The notes: generated by a model not told the origin, from the sequence alone. A DNA stretch of 12,570 nucleotides from Candidatus Peribacteraceae bacterium (GCA_013140485.1 JABFSS010000057.1:1-12570); one strand, 5' to 3'. Positions 1 through 6,546 are shown, numbered from the stretch's first letter. Program-made: numbers and translations.

Positions 1-317
1 TGACTGAGGCGGCTCTGCGGGAATTGAAGGAAGAAGCGGGGCTGGACGGTTGTCGCGTGCTCGGCGTAAGCGAACGCGTCTACCAGTACGATTTTCCCGA
101 GTCCTTCCGGCGCTTCCGTCCTGATAACGTCAAAGGCCAGCGGATCGAATATGTCTTCGCCTTGGCTCCCAAGGATGCGATTGTCACCGTGGATGGCGTC
201 GAAGTCGATTCGTCTGTCTGGGTGGAGATGGAGCAGGTGGGGCAGTACGTCAAAAGAAGCGAGTATTTGGAGATTGTAAAAGGTCTATACGACGAAGCGA
301 CGAAGTTTATTGGTTAA
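1..317 (+). CDS. Nudix hydrolase, 3' part (5' end outside window)
   Basis: This is the C-terminal part of a Nudix (nucleoside diphosphate-X) hydrolase, read from the codon at position 3. The first residues, TEAALRELKEEAGL, match the second half of the Nudix box (REUxEExGU), whose glutamates bind the catalytic metal. The following part, with YDFPESFRR and a KGQRIEYVFAL strand, resembles RppH and diadenosine-tetraphosphate hydrolases (YDxP...GQxxxWF), so a nucleoside-polyphosphate or RNA 5'-pyrophosphate substrate is possible. The subgroup cannot be fixed from this fragment. The stop codon at 315-317 lies inside the left arm of an octamer inverted repeat (309-375). The gene runs in the same direction as recF, with 72 bp between them. 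Confidence 0.85.
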   Translation, partial: TEAALRELKEEAGLDGCRVLGVSERVYQYDFPESFRRFRPDNVKGQRIEYVFALAPKDAIVTVDGVEVDSSVWVEMEQVGQYVKRSEYLEIVKGLYDEATKFIG

Positions 318-375
318 CTGGTTAATTGGTGTCTCCTAAACGCGTACATACTAGTTAACCAATTAACCAATTAAC
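309..375. repeat. Octamer inverted repeat, copy A
   Basis: The left arm (309-330) reads as 8-mers GGTTAACT and GGTTAATT ending in GGT. The right arm (353-375) reads as the complementary 8-mers with AATTAACC. About 19 bp can pair with two imperfect positions, one a G-T wobble, around a loop of about 25 nt. The arm supplies the Nudix stop codon, and the right arm lies at the -35 distance (TTAACC, 355-360) from the recF -10 box. There is no T-tract, so it is not a standard intrinsic terminator. Confidence 0.75.
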
Positions 376-377
376 GA

Positions 378-383
378 TAGAAT
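378..383 (+). promoter_or_regulatory. recF -10 box, leaderless type
   Basis: TAGAAT lies exactly 6 nt before GTG 390. TTAACC at 355-360 gives a possible -35 box at 17-bp spacing. Transcription would start at or next to the start codon. Confidence 0.55.
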
Positions 384-389
384 TTGAAT

Positions 390-1508
390 GTGCGCTTACT
401 ATCTCTTTCTCTCGAGCAATACCGCAACTACCACGCTCTTTCTGTGGAGTTCCCTCCCGATGATCTCCATCTCTTCGTCGGGCCGAACGGTTCGGGGAAG
501 ACGAATTTGCTCGAAGCCGTCGCGCTCCTGTCACTCACCAAATCGTTCCTCGGTCTCGAAGAAGAAGATCTGATGCAGTGGGGGACGGAGTTTTACCGGG
601 TCAAAGCGACGATGAGGACGGATGGCGGCGAGACGGAGGAGCTCGAAGTCGTCAGTCAGGTTCTGCCTCGCAAACAGAAAGCGTGCTTCCACAATGGCGT
701 AAAATTGCCGCTCTCGACGCTTGTCGGGCGGCTCCCCATCGTCACGTTCCTGCCGCAGGAACTCTCGCTCTTCTCGGGACCTCCCGCTGACCGGCGGCGG
801 TTTCTCGATCAGATTCTCTGCCAAGTCTCTCCTGCGTACTTCGTCGCGCTCATGAGTTATCAGAAGGCGCTCAAGCAGCGCAACGCGCTCCTCAAGAGCA
901 TCGCTGAGAGATCGGCAGACGTCTCGTTCCTCCCGCCGTGGGATCAGGAATTGGCGCTGTACGGAGCCGAATTGACGCTAATGCGCCTTGAGCTCGTGGA
1001 GACGTTTAATCTCGCTCTTCGCGAGGAGGTTCAGGCACTCGGAGAGACGTGGGAGACAGTGTGTGTCCGGTATCAGCGGAGCGGGACCGCGCGTGAACAG
1101 TCGGCGCTCCAGGCGGAAATCCTCGGTGCCCTCCTCGCCTGCCGCGAGCGCGACGTCATTCTCCGCTCGACGACGGTCGGGCCGCACCGCGACGATTGGT
1201 CCGTCGATGTCGATGGACGCGCGCTCCCCACTTTTGCTTCGCGCGGGCAGCAGCGCGTGGCCGTCCTCGCGCTCCTGCTCCTGCAAGCGTCCTATCTTGA
1301 AGTCCGGCGGGGCGAGAAGCCGGTGATTCTCCTCGATGATATTTTCTCCGAACTGGACGAAGCCCACTGCAAACATCTCCTCGACGCGTTCGCCGATCAT
1401 CAGATTCTGATGACGGCGGCGGAGCTTCCCGTCGAAACAAACGCGTTCAAAGGTTCCATTCGAGCAGTGAAAGATGGTCAAGTCAGGGACGTTTCGTTAA
1501 CTCGTTAA
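390..1508 (+). CDS. recF: RecF, DNA replication/repair ATPase
   Basis: RecF is an SMC-like ABC ATPase that acts with RecO and RecR to load RecA on gapped DNA. Numbering from GTG 390, the sequence starts MRLLSLSLEQYRNY, the usual RecF N-terminus. It has Walker A GPNGSGKT at residues 31-38, the ABC signature SRGQQR at about 284-289, and Walker B with the D-loop (ILLDDIFSELD) at about 313-323. The protein is 372 aa, close to the E. coli length of 357. I chose GTG 390 over the in-frame TTG 384 because TAGAAT sits exactly 6 nt upstream, as in other genes here, and because the family begins this way. No dnaA or dnaN is adjacent, so the classic dnaA-dnaN-recF order is not kept here. The stop codon falls in the left arm of octamer repeat B. 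Confidence 0.96.
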   Translation: MRLLSLSLEQYRNYHALSVEFPPDDLHLFVGPNGSGKTNLLEAVALLSLTKSFLGLEEEDLMQWGTEFYRVKATMRTDGGETEELEVVSQVLPRKQKACFHNGVKLPLSTLVGRLPIVTFLPQELSLFSGPPADRRRFLDQILCQVSPAYFVALMSYQKALKQRNALLKSIAERSADVSFLPPWDQELALYGAELTLMRLELVETFNLALREEVQALGETWETVCVRYQRSGTAREQSALQAEILGALLACRERDVILRSTTVGPHRDDWSVDVDGRALPTFASRGQQRVAVLALLLLQASYLEVRRGEKPVILLDDIFSELDEAHCKHLLDAFADHQILMTAAELPVETNAFKGSIRAVKDGQVRDVSLTR

Positions 1509-1571
1509 TTCGTATCATTCTAGGCAGGTACGAATAAACGAGTTAACGAGCACGTTTCGAATCTGCGATCA
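1493..1571. repeat. Octamer inverted repeat, copy B, with ruvC-end-like tail
   Basis: The left arm (1493-1514) and right arm (1529-1550) pair at about 20 of 22 positions around a 14-nt loop. The units are CGTTAACT and CGTTAATT. The right arm plus the following bases (1530-1571) match 2219-2260 at 37 of 42 positions. In copy C this matching segment includes the last codons of ruvC. The recF stop codon (1506-1508) lies in the left arm. Confidence 0.8.
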
Positions 1572-1585
1572 CACTCGATTTGGTC

Positions 1586-1591
1586 TATACT
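1586..1591 (+). promoter_or_regulatory. -10 box of PH-domain gene
   Basis: TATACT lies 7 nt before GTG 1599. No clear -35 box and no Shine-Dalgarno site are visible. Confidence 0.5.
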
Positions 1592-1598
1592 TCCACTT

Positions 1599-2186
1599 GT
1601 GCATGAAAAATTCCTCCACGAAGGCGAAACCCTCCTTGCGAGTCGCCGCTCCTCGCCGGCAGTCCTGATCTTGTGTTTCCTGCGCAGCCTCCTCGAAGGC
1701 GGGATCGCGGGCGTCCTGCTCAGCGTCATTCTTTCCCTGATCGGGGCATTCGCGTTCTCTACCCCGCTTCTTCCCGTCTGGGCCTACGCATCGCTGATCG
1801 TCTTTTCCATCGTGATCGCTTTCCTCCAGCACATCCGCACATGGAACGAGGCGCGCTTCCGCGTGACGACCGAGCGAATTCTCATCGCCGACCCGACGGC
1901 GTTCTTCCATGCGCCGCTCTTCACCGTCAAATGGCTGCAGTATCAAGAAAGTGAAGTCGACCACCGTCAGGCGTTGGACGTCTTCTTCCTCGCCCGTCCG
2001 ATCAAAATCCGGTACGGCACGGCCGACGCCAAGTACGAAGCGAAGTTCCCGTCACTGCGATACGCGGAGGATCTGAAGCATTTCTTGGACAAGGTCGATG
2101 CGGCGGTCCGCCGCAATGACGTTGCGTCGCTCAAGCCGTTTGTGGCGAAGCCGAGGGGGAAGCGAGACGGCGAAATGGCTCGTTAA
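1599..2186 (+). CDS. Two-TM membrane protein with bacterial PH-like (DUF304-type) domain
   Basis: A 195-aa protein starting (M)HEKFLHEGE. Two hydrophobic segments at about residues 22-52 and 60-82 are followed by a cytosolic beta-rich domain containing WNEARFRVTTERILIAD and KIRYGTADAKYEAKF. The order (short N-terminal tail with a GE motif, TM hairpin, then a 'lTxxRil' strand) is that of bacterial PH (bPH/DUF304, YdbT-like) membrane proteins, which are common in Patescibacteria and of mostly unknown role. GTG 1599 is the only plausible start and follows TATACT by 7 nt. The C-terminus is basic. The stop codon lies in the left arm of octamer repeat C. The neighbours recF and ruvC do not indicate a shared function. 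Confidence 0.75.
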   Translation: MHEKFLHEGETLLASRRSSPAVLILCFLRSLLEGGIAGVLLSVILSLIGAFAFSTPLLPVWAYASLIVFSIVIAFLQHIRTWNEARFRVTTERILIADPTAFFHAPLFTVKWLQYQESEVDHRQALDVFFLARPIKIRYGTADAKYEAKFPSLRYAEDLKHFLDKVDAAVRRNDVASLKPFVAKPRGKRDGEMAR

Positions 2187-2240
2187 TTCGCTAATTCGTT
2201 AATTCGTATACAAGGATCACGAATTAACCAATTAGCGAGC
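2178..2240. repeat. Octamer inverted repeat, copy C, between convergent genes
   Basis: The left arm holds three CGTTAATT/CGCTAATT units (2178-2208) and the right arm (2218-2240) is complementary at about 20 of 23 positions, with a 9-nt loop. It lies between the convergent PH-domain gene and ruvC and contributes the stop codon of both (2184-2186 on +, 2232-2234 on -). It may act as a bidirectional 3'-end structure, but has no T-tract. Confidence 0.8.
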
Positions 2241-2741
2241 ATGTTTCGAATCTGCGATCAGTGTTTGTGGATGGTGAACAACCGCTCCGTACACTGCCAA
2301 TGCCAGCGCATCCGCCGCATCGTCCGGCGTCGGCACTTCCGTCAGCTTGAGCATCCGCAGCAGCATCTGCTGCACTTGTTGTTTATCGGCCCTGCCATCA
2401 CCCGTGATCGTCGATTTGAGTTGCAGCGGCGTTGGTTCGATGAGGGGGATTCCATGCTCAGCCAGCGTGAGGAGAATCACGCCGCGGGCTTCGGCTACGC
2501 CCATCGCGGTCTGGACGTTGGTTTCGAAGAAGAGCCGCTCCACAACGGCAAGATCCGGCTTCGCTTCTTTCAAGAATGCCCCCAGGTCACGATGGATCTC
2601 GAGGAGCCTGTCGGCAGCAGACTTTCCCGCTTTCGTCATGATCGTCAGCCATTCGATACATGCGATGTCATGCACAGACGTCGCTTCCACCACTCCCAAA
2701 CCGATCGTTGCCAAGCCAGGGTCGATGCCGAGAATGCGCAT
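2232..2741 (-). CDS. ruvC: RuvC, Holliday junction resolvase
   Basis: RuvC is the endonuclease that cuts four-way DNA junctions, normally with RuvAB. The protein is 169 aa, close to E. coli RuvC (173 aa). The four acidic catalytic residues are in place: D7 in GIDPG, E68 in VVERLFF, and D141 and D144 in PDDAADALALA. The conserved EARG and GDGRADKQQVQ segments are also present. The start ATG at 2741 follows TATACT by exactly 6 nt. ruvA and ruvB are not in the window. The last codons and the stop lie in a segment nearly identical to 1530-1571, so the C-terminal tail (LIADSKHAR) may have been shaped by the repeat element. The gene is divergent from the next gene. Confidence 0.97.
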   Translation of the reverse strand: MRILGIDPGLATIGLGVVEATSVHDIACIEWLTIMTKAGKSAADRLLEIHRDLGAFLKEAKPDLAVVERLFFETNVQTAMGVAEARGVILLTLAEHGIPLIEPTPLQLKSTITGDGRADKQQVQQMLLRMLKLTEVPTPDDAADALALAVYGAVVHHPQTLIADSKHAR

Positions 2742-2747
2742 AAAAAC

Positions 2748-2753
2748 AGTATA
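2748..2753 (-). promoter_or_regulatory. ruvC -10 box, leaderless type
   Basis: On the minus strand TATACT is followed by 6 nt (GTTTTT) and then the ATG, with no room for a Shine-Dalgarno site. Confidence 0.6.
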
Positions 2754-2806
2754 GAGTTTTGGCTCATGTATCCCTAACCCCGCCTCTGGCTAAAACACTG
2801 TTTTTC

Positions 2807-2815
2807 TGCTATCCT
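2807..2815 (+). promoter_or_regulatory. Extended -10 box for the 2838 gene
   Basis: TGCTATCCT is an extended -10 (TGn plus hexamer). Transcription from about 2822 would leave a leader of about 16 nt without a convincing Shine-Dalgarno site; AAGG at 2818-2821 is too far from ATG 2838. Confidence 0.45.
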
Positions 2816-2837
2816 ATAAGGAAAACCTCACATTCCA

Positions 2838-4439
2838 ATGTCCCTCAAACACCGACATTTCCTCGGCGTTCCCGTCTTCCTTCTCCTCGTGGGAATGACG
2901 CTCTCGAGTACGGGTGCGGCACTTCTCGGTGAGGCTGCCAAGTCGGTTCCTGTTGCCGTCGGAGAGATCGTTGCGCGTGGTGGCGACCGAGAGTTCATGC
3001 TGCCGCGCGGCATTGCCGGACTCCTGCATGAAGATGGAATACTGGAGGATGATGGAGAACTCACGCTCCGCACGGGGACCGTCCTCCTGTTCTCCGATGG
3101 ACTGACGCGCGTCCGCGTCGGGAATCTGACAACGGAAGGATTTCACGGCGCATTTTTACTCTCGACGTCGGGGCAAAAATTCTCCGTCTTCGCCCTCACG
3201 ACGCCCGTGCTTGTGCAGCGCGACGGGTTCCGTCTGGTCATTCCCGCCGGAATGCAGGGTGAATGGATGGAGGATGCCTTGCCGTCCTCATTTGATCCGG
3301 AGGCTATCGCCGCCGAACGCAGTCGCATGCGCATGCTCGAGAGTGCCGTCGCACGCGAGCAGTTGAAGACACTCGCAAAGCTCCCGACTGCTGCGCTCCC
3401 GTCGTTTGATGACGGCGCACGGTTCTGGCTGCCCTGGATGCCGTTCGTATTGCCTCTGGCGCAGCAGCGGATGACGGACGATGCCGATCGTGCGCGGCTC
3501 AGCCGCCTGCGGGAAGTCCTCGAGTCGGGCGATACCGCGCAGGTGCGGATCCAGCTCAGTGACGACGCTATCCGCAGCGTGCTCCGGTCCGATCTGCCCG
3601 AAGCGGTCTTCTCGACTCTCCTCGCAAGTGCCTCAAGCCTTCCGAGTGCCGCGCAGGAACTGCTGACCGAGACACAGGACGTGAATCTCTGGCTGCTTGC
3701 GTCGTTCCATCCCGATTTTGTCTCCGCCGCGTGGGAAACGCCGGGTCCGGTCGGCATGGCGCGCGAACCGCGCATGCTCCGGTGGCTGCAGCTGCCCTCG
3801 TCCGACGTCGCGACCGCCATCCCCGCGCGTGCGGTGGACCGGTGGGAAACGCAATTGCGGAAGTATCTGGATGCATCCGAACCCGCTGCCCGCACGGCCA
3901 TGCTCCACACGCTTCTCGTGACACTCCAGGACTACCGGACGTTCGTAGAGGAGAGTGAGTACCCGGAACGCCTGCAGCGCTATGCAGGGGCATTGCAGAG
4001 GCTTATCACACCATTCGTAGCCGATCTCACGCGAGAGGATAAGGACTTCTACGCTCCGTGGAAGAACGTCGATGCGATTGCTCCGTACAGCGAACCTACG
4101 CCCGTGACTGTGGCGCCTGCTCCCGCATCCCCGTCTGAGCCTGAGGCACAGGAGCCGGTTCCAGAAATTCCTTTTGATCCCGCCATGACGGAAGCGCACG
4201 TCAAACAACTGCTCCTCAACGCCGGAGCGCTCTTCACCATCCAGACCGAGATCCATGCCGAGAGTGCCACGCGCGTGGTTGTCTCCAAGCTCCTCTTCGC
4301 ATCTTCCAACGGCGAGAATCAGTACCGGTTTATCTTCGATCCCGTAAAGAACGAAGCGAGCGATATTGAGCGTGACGGCAAACCGTTGCCGTATGCGCTG
4401 TCGCTGGAAGCGTTTGGGAAGTGGGCGAGGGGCCAGTGA
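2838..4439 (+). CDS. Large exported or anchored protein of unknown function
   Basis: I do not recognise this 533-aa protein as a named family. An N-terminal hydrophobic segment (about residues 8-30) preceded by KHRH looks like a signal peptide or single anchor. Residues of about 35-145 are beta-rich, with alternating hydrophobic strands and a 'LRTGTVLLFSDGLTRVRV' stretch reminiscent of FecR-type domains; that resemblance is weak. Residues of about 155-400 are mainly helical and charged. A Pro/Ala/Glu linker follows at about 417-447. The C-terminal domain (about 450-533) is mixed alpha/beta and reads like a small globular domain. The TGA stop provides the TG of the next gene's extended -10 box. 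It is probably a lineage-specific envelope protein. Confidence 0.7.
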   Translation: MSLKHRHFLGVPVFLLLVGMTLSSTGAALLGEAAKSVPVAVGEIVARGGDREFMLPRGIAGLLHEDGILEDDGELTLRTGTVLLFSDGLTRVRVGNLTTEGFHGAFLLSTSGQKFSVFALTTPVLVQRDGFRLVIPAGMQGEWMEDALPSSFDPEAIAAERSRMRMLESAVAREQLKTLAKLPTAALPSFDDGARFWLPWMPFVLPLAQQRMTDDADRARLSRLREVLESGDTAQVRIQLSDDAIRSVLRSDLPEAVFSTLLASASSLPSAAQELLTETQDVNLWLLASFHPDFVSAAWETPGPVGMAREPRMLRWLQLPSSDVATAIPARAVDRWETQLRKYLDASEPAARTAMLHTLLVTLQDYRTFVEESEYPERLQRYAGALQRLITPFVADLTREDKDFYAPWKNVDAIAPYSEPTPVTVAPAPASPSEPEAQEPVPEIPFDPAMTEAHVKQLLLNAGALFTIQTEIHAESATRVVVSKLLFASSNGENQYRFIFDPVKNEASDIERDGKPLPYALSLEAFGKWARGQ

Positions 4440-4445
4440 TACACT
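4437..4445 (+). promoter_or_regulatory. Extended -10 box of the Dph6-like gene
   Basis: TGATACACT, whose first three bases are the stop codon of the upstream gene, lies exactly 6 nt before ATG 4452. Confidence 0.6.
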
Positions 4446-4451
4446 CCTCGT

Positions 4452-5045
4452 ATGACCAAAGCAGTCATGTTATGGAGCGGAGGGAAAGATTCCGCATTGG
4501 CGCTCTATCGGAGCGTTCAGCAAGGATTTTCCATCGATTCCCTTGTCACGTTTGGACCGTGGAAAGCGAAATTTCAAGCACACCCGATTCCGATGATGAA
4601 AGTCCAAGCGGCTTCTTTGGGATTGCCACACCATCTCATCGAAATTGAAGAGCCATTCCGCGAATCGTATATCACGCAATTCAAGATCATGAAGCGAGCA
4701 GGTGTCGAAGCTGTGATCACCGGCGATATCGATTACGTCGATGGTTATCCAAGTTTGATTCAGCAGTGCTGCGACGAAGCCGGTCTCCAGTGCGTTCTGC
4801 CGCTCTGGCAAGAAAGCCGTTCCGTCCTCATGAACGAGATTATCGAGAGGGGCTTCCGCATTGTGATCACCTATGTGTCTCATCCATCCATGGATCACTC
4901 ATGGCGCGGACGCGCGCTCACGAGAGAAACAGTGCAGGAATTGAGTCGTCTGCCCATTGATCTCTGCGGAGAGAACGGCGAGTACCACACAATGACACTC
5001 AATATGCCTCTGTTTCGAAGCGAGGTAGAAATGATGAGGGAGTAA
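4452..5045 (+). CDS. Dph6-like ATP pyrophosphatase (diphthine-ammonia ligase family)
   Basis: A 197-aa PP-loop (adenine nucleotide alpha-hydrolase) protein. The ATP-binding motif SGGKDS is at residues 9-14. The family-specific C-terminal motif GENGEYHT is at 173-180, and ITGDIDYVDGY in the middle matches the Dph6/ATPBD4 core. Dph6 amidates diphthine on elongation factor 2 in eukaryotes and archaea. Bacteria lack diphthamide, so the substrate here is unknown, though an adenylation-plus-amidation type reaction is likely. The next gene is a RidA-family protein, and eukaryotic Dph6 carries RidA-like domains at its C-terminus, so the pair resembles a split form of that fusion. The protein is slightly shorter than archaeal Dph6. 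The start is supported by the extended -10 box 6 nt upstream. Confidence 0.88.
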   Translation: MTKAVMLWSGGKDSALALYRSVQQGFSIDSLVTFGPWKAKFQAHPIPMMKVQAASLGLPHHLIEIEEPFRESYITQFKIMKRAGVEAVITGDIDYVDGYPSLIQQCCDEAGLQCVLPLWQESRSVLMNEIIERGFRIVITYVSHPSMDHSWRGRALTRETVQELSRLPIDLCGENGEYHTMTLNMPLFRSEVEMMRE

Positions 5046-5066
5046 CGGTGGTTACAAAATTGGAAA

Positions 5067-5087
5067 CGCATATCAAGAATGTATGCG
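5067..5087. repeat. Short inverted repeat upstream of the RidA gene
   Basis: CGCATA (5067-5072) and TATGCG (5082-5087) form a 6-bp palindrome with a 9-nt spacer, about 15 bp before the RidA -10 box. It could be an operator or may be chance. Confidence 0.3.
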
Positions 5088-5100
5088 CAGGAAGTGGCGT

Positions 5101-5108
5101 GCTACAGT
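5101..5108 (+). promoter_or_regulatory. Extended -10 box of the RidA-family gene
   Basis: The TGCTACAGT box (T of TG at 5100) lies exactly 6 nt before ATG 5115. This supports ATG 5115 rather than the upstream in-frame ATG at 5079. Confidence 0.6.
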
Positions 5109-5114
5109 AGGCTC

Positions 5115-5507
5115 ATGAAAAGACAGAATGTTTCTTCTGGCTCTCCTATGGAACAACCTATTGGGTTTTCCCGTGCTGTACGTTTAGGAAATTTGATCGC
5201 AGTTTCTGGAACCGCTGCCATTGGGAAGGACGGAACAACTGCATGCGTGGGCGATGTCTATGGACAAACAAAACACTGCATAGAGATTATGAAAAAGGCT
5301 ATTAAAGAAGCTGGTGGAAACCTCGAGGATGTCATCCGGACAAGAATCATGCTCACTGATATCTCGCGATGGCAGGACGCAGCGAAAGCTCATGGAGAGT
5401 TTTTCTCGGACATACGCCCTGCCTGTACATTTTTTGAAGTGAAAGGACTTATAAAGAAAGACTGGCTCGTTGAAACGGAAGCAGATTGTGTTGTTGAGAA
5501 TGACTAA
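5115..5507 (+). CDS. RidA/YjgF/YER057c/UK114-family protein
   Basis: A 130-aa member of the Rid family, which forms trimers and in the RidA subgroup hydrolyses reactive enamines and imines. Family features are the LGNLIAVSGTAAIG strand pair, a long amphipathic helix (CIEIMKKAIKEAGGNLEDVIRTRIMLTDIS) and the C-terminal IRPACTFFEV...LVETEADCVV core. Where RidA has the catalytic arginine (PARSCVEV in E. coli, Arg105), this protein reads PACTFFEV, with Cys in place of Arg. Classic imine deaminase activity is therefore unlikely, and it fits the Rid subgroups without that arginine. The ATG at 5115 gives the normal family length and follows an extended -10 box by 6 nt. Its pairing with the Dph6-like gene suggests a common process. 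Its stop overlaps that of the convergent transporter gene. Confidence 0.88.
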   Translation: MKRQNVSSGSPMEQPIGFSRAVRLGNLIAVSGTAAIGKDGTTACVGDVYGQTKHCIEIMKKAIKEAGGNLEDVIRTRIMLTDISRWQDAAKAHGEFFSDIRPACTFFEVKGLIKKDWLVETEADCVVEND

Positions 5508-6364
5508 AGACTGATCAGAATCAATCCCAGCAGCACTATCCCGATGCCGAATTTTTGGTTGAGAACAAGTTTTTCATGATAGAAGATCGAAGCCAGAATC
5601 ACCGTAACAGCAGGAAAGAGCGAACCAATGGGGGTGACGAGGGAAATTAGTCCGTTTGACACCCCGAAAATGTATGACGTCCATGCGAGCACGTACAGAA
5701 CCGTCATGCCTAGAAAAACGAGAATCAGACGTTTGTCATACGATTCCGAGAGCCTGACCGTACCTTTTTGCAAGACGGTATATGCAATGAAAAAAAGTGA
5801 TTGTAGTAGGAGCATTATTACAAAAAGCCCAAAGATACTCGTCGCTTTTGCGACATATCCCACGAAAAAGAAATAAATTCCCATCATGACCATGGCTATT
5901 AATGACTCCTTTAGCCCTTTAGGGGCGATTCGGATGCGAGAAAGATCTGTCGATGTAAGTAAAATCCCAAACAAAATAACGAATATTGCAACGAATTGTA
6001 TGGATGTAAGCGGCTCGTGGAGAAATAGCACTGCAAGCATTACAGATACTATCGAATAAGCAGAAGAAATTGGCGCTGCGATTGATAGGAATCCTTCCTC
6101 TACGGCTTTGAGATAATTACTATATCCATACACGTAGATCAACGTTCCGATTACTAAAATAAAAATTGCTGAAGCGCTAATGTTGATGGGTTCTCTAGCA
6201 TGCATATAGATTCCAAGTGGAACAAGAACTAGCAACATTAAAGAATGCCGAAAGAGTAACGTACGCATTCTTCCGATTTTTCGTGTGGGAATGGATTGCA
6301 AAAAGTCACCCACACCCACTGCGAGCATGAACGCAAGACCTGCCAATATTCCAATTGAGGACAT
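5504..6364 (-). CDS. EamA/DMT-superfamily transporter
   Basis: A 286-aa protein made almost wholly of hydrophobic helices, about ten, in two five-helix halves, as expected for the drug/metabolite transporter (EamA) family; the length is typical. Visible features are SAIFILVIGTLIYVYGYSNYLKAVEEG and AAPISSAYSIVSVMLAVLFLHEPLT in the first half, and NGLISLVTPIGSLFPAVTVILASIFYHEKL in the second. Such proline-containing 'PI/SLFPA...L.F.HE' helices end each EamA repeat. The substrate cannot be read from the sequence. The gene is visibly AT-richer than prs or truB. Its TAG stop overlaps the TAA stop of the RidA-family gene by 3 nt (shared CTAA at 5504-5507). The start follows TGGTACTCT by 9 nt. Confidence 0.88.
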   Translation of the reverse strand: MSSIGILAGLAFMLAVGVGDFLQSIPTRKIGRMRTLLFRHSLMLLVLVPLGIYMHAREPINISASAIFILVIGTLIYVYGYSNYLKAVEEGFLSIAAPISSAYSIVSVMLAVLFLHEPLTSIQFVAIFVILFGILLTSTDLSRIRIAPKGLKESLIAMVMMGIYFFFVGYVAKATSIFGLFVIMLLLQSLFFIAYTVLQKGTVRLSESYDKRLILVFLGMTVLYVLAWTSYIFGVSNGLISLVTPIGSLFPAVTVILASIFYHEKLVLNQKFGIGIVLLGLILISL

Positions 6365-6373
6365 TTAGAAATG

Positions 6374-6382
6374 AGAGTACCA
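6374..6382 (-). promoter_or_regulatory. Extended -10 box of the DMT transporter gene
   Basis: On the minus strand TGGTACTCT is followed by 9 nt and then the ATG at 6364, so any leader would be 2-3 nt. Confidence 0.5.
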
Positions 6383-6412
6383 GAAATACTACAGTCAGTT
6401 ATTCGAATTGAT

Positions 6413-6488
6413 TGGTGGGCGATGATGGATTTGAACCATCGACCTCGACATTATCAGTGTCGCGCTCTAACCCCTGAGCTAATCGCCC
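6413..6488 (-). tRNA. tRNA-Ile (anticodon GAU), CCA encoded
   Basis: The minus strand folds into a complete 76-nt cloverleaf. The acceptor stem is GGGCGAT/ATCGCCC, the D stem GCTC/GAGC, the anticodon stem CGACA/TGTCG with loop CTGATAA, and the T stem GATGG/CCATC with loop TTCAAAT. The anticodon GAT lies at 6453-6455, which reads isoleucine AUC and AUU. Discriminator A and 3' CCA are encoded. No convincing promoter is visible upstream. Confidence 0.97.
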
Positions 6489-6512
6489 GATGATGTGACG
6501 TGTCCCTGCTTG

Positions 6513-6546
6513 CCGGCCGAAGCTCGCCGAGGCGAGCGAAGGCTGG
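6513..6546. repeat. GC-rich hairpin with symmetric GAA/GAA internal loop
   Basis: CCGGCC pairs with GGCTGG (one wobble) and GCTCGCC pairs with GGCGAGC. The two stems are separated by GAA on both sides, which permits tandem sheared G-A pairs. It stands between the tRNA-Ile gene and a copy of the tRNA 5' end and has no T-tract. It may be a single copy of a dispersed repeat family. Confidence 0.6.

Noticed and set aside
388..573. Small plus-strand ORF starting with ATG 388
   Set aside because: It overlaps recF in another frame and its sequence looks like frame-shifted coding DNA.
384..1508. TTG 384 as the recF start (374 aa)
   Set aside because: GTG 390 gives the usual RecF N-terminus and sits exactly 6 nt after TAGAAT, as in other genes here. 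The difference is two residues.
2241..2777. 178-aa plus-strand ORF opposite ruvC
   Set aside because: RuvC has all four catalytic acids. The opposite frame has no recognisable features.
5046..5114. Riboswitch or leader upstream of the RidA gene
   Set aside because: The gap is 69 bp with only a 6-bp inverted repeat, and the promoter lies next to the start codon, leaving no transcribed leader.
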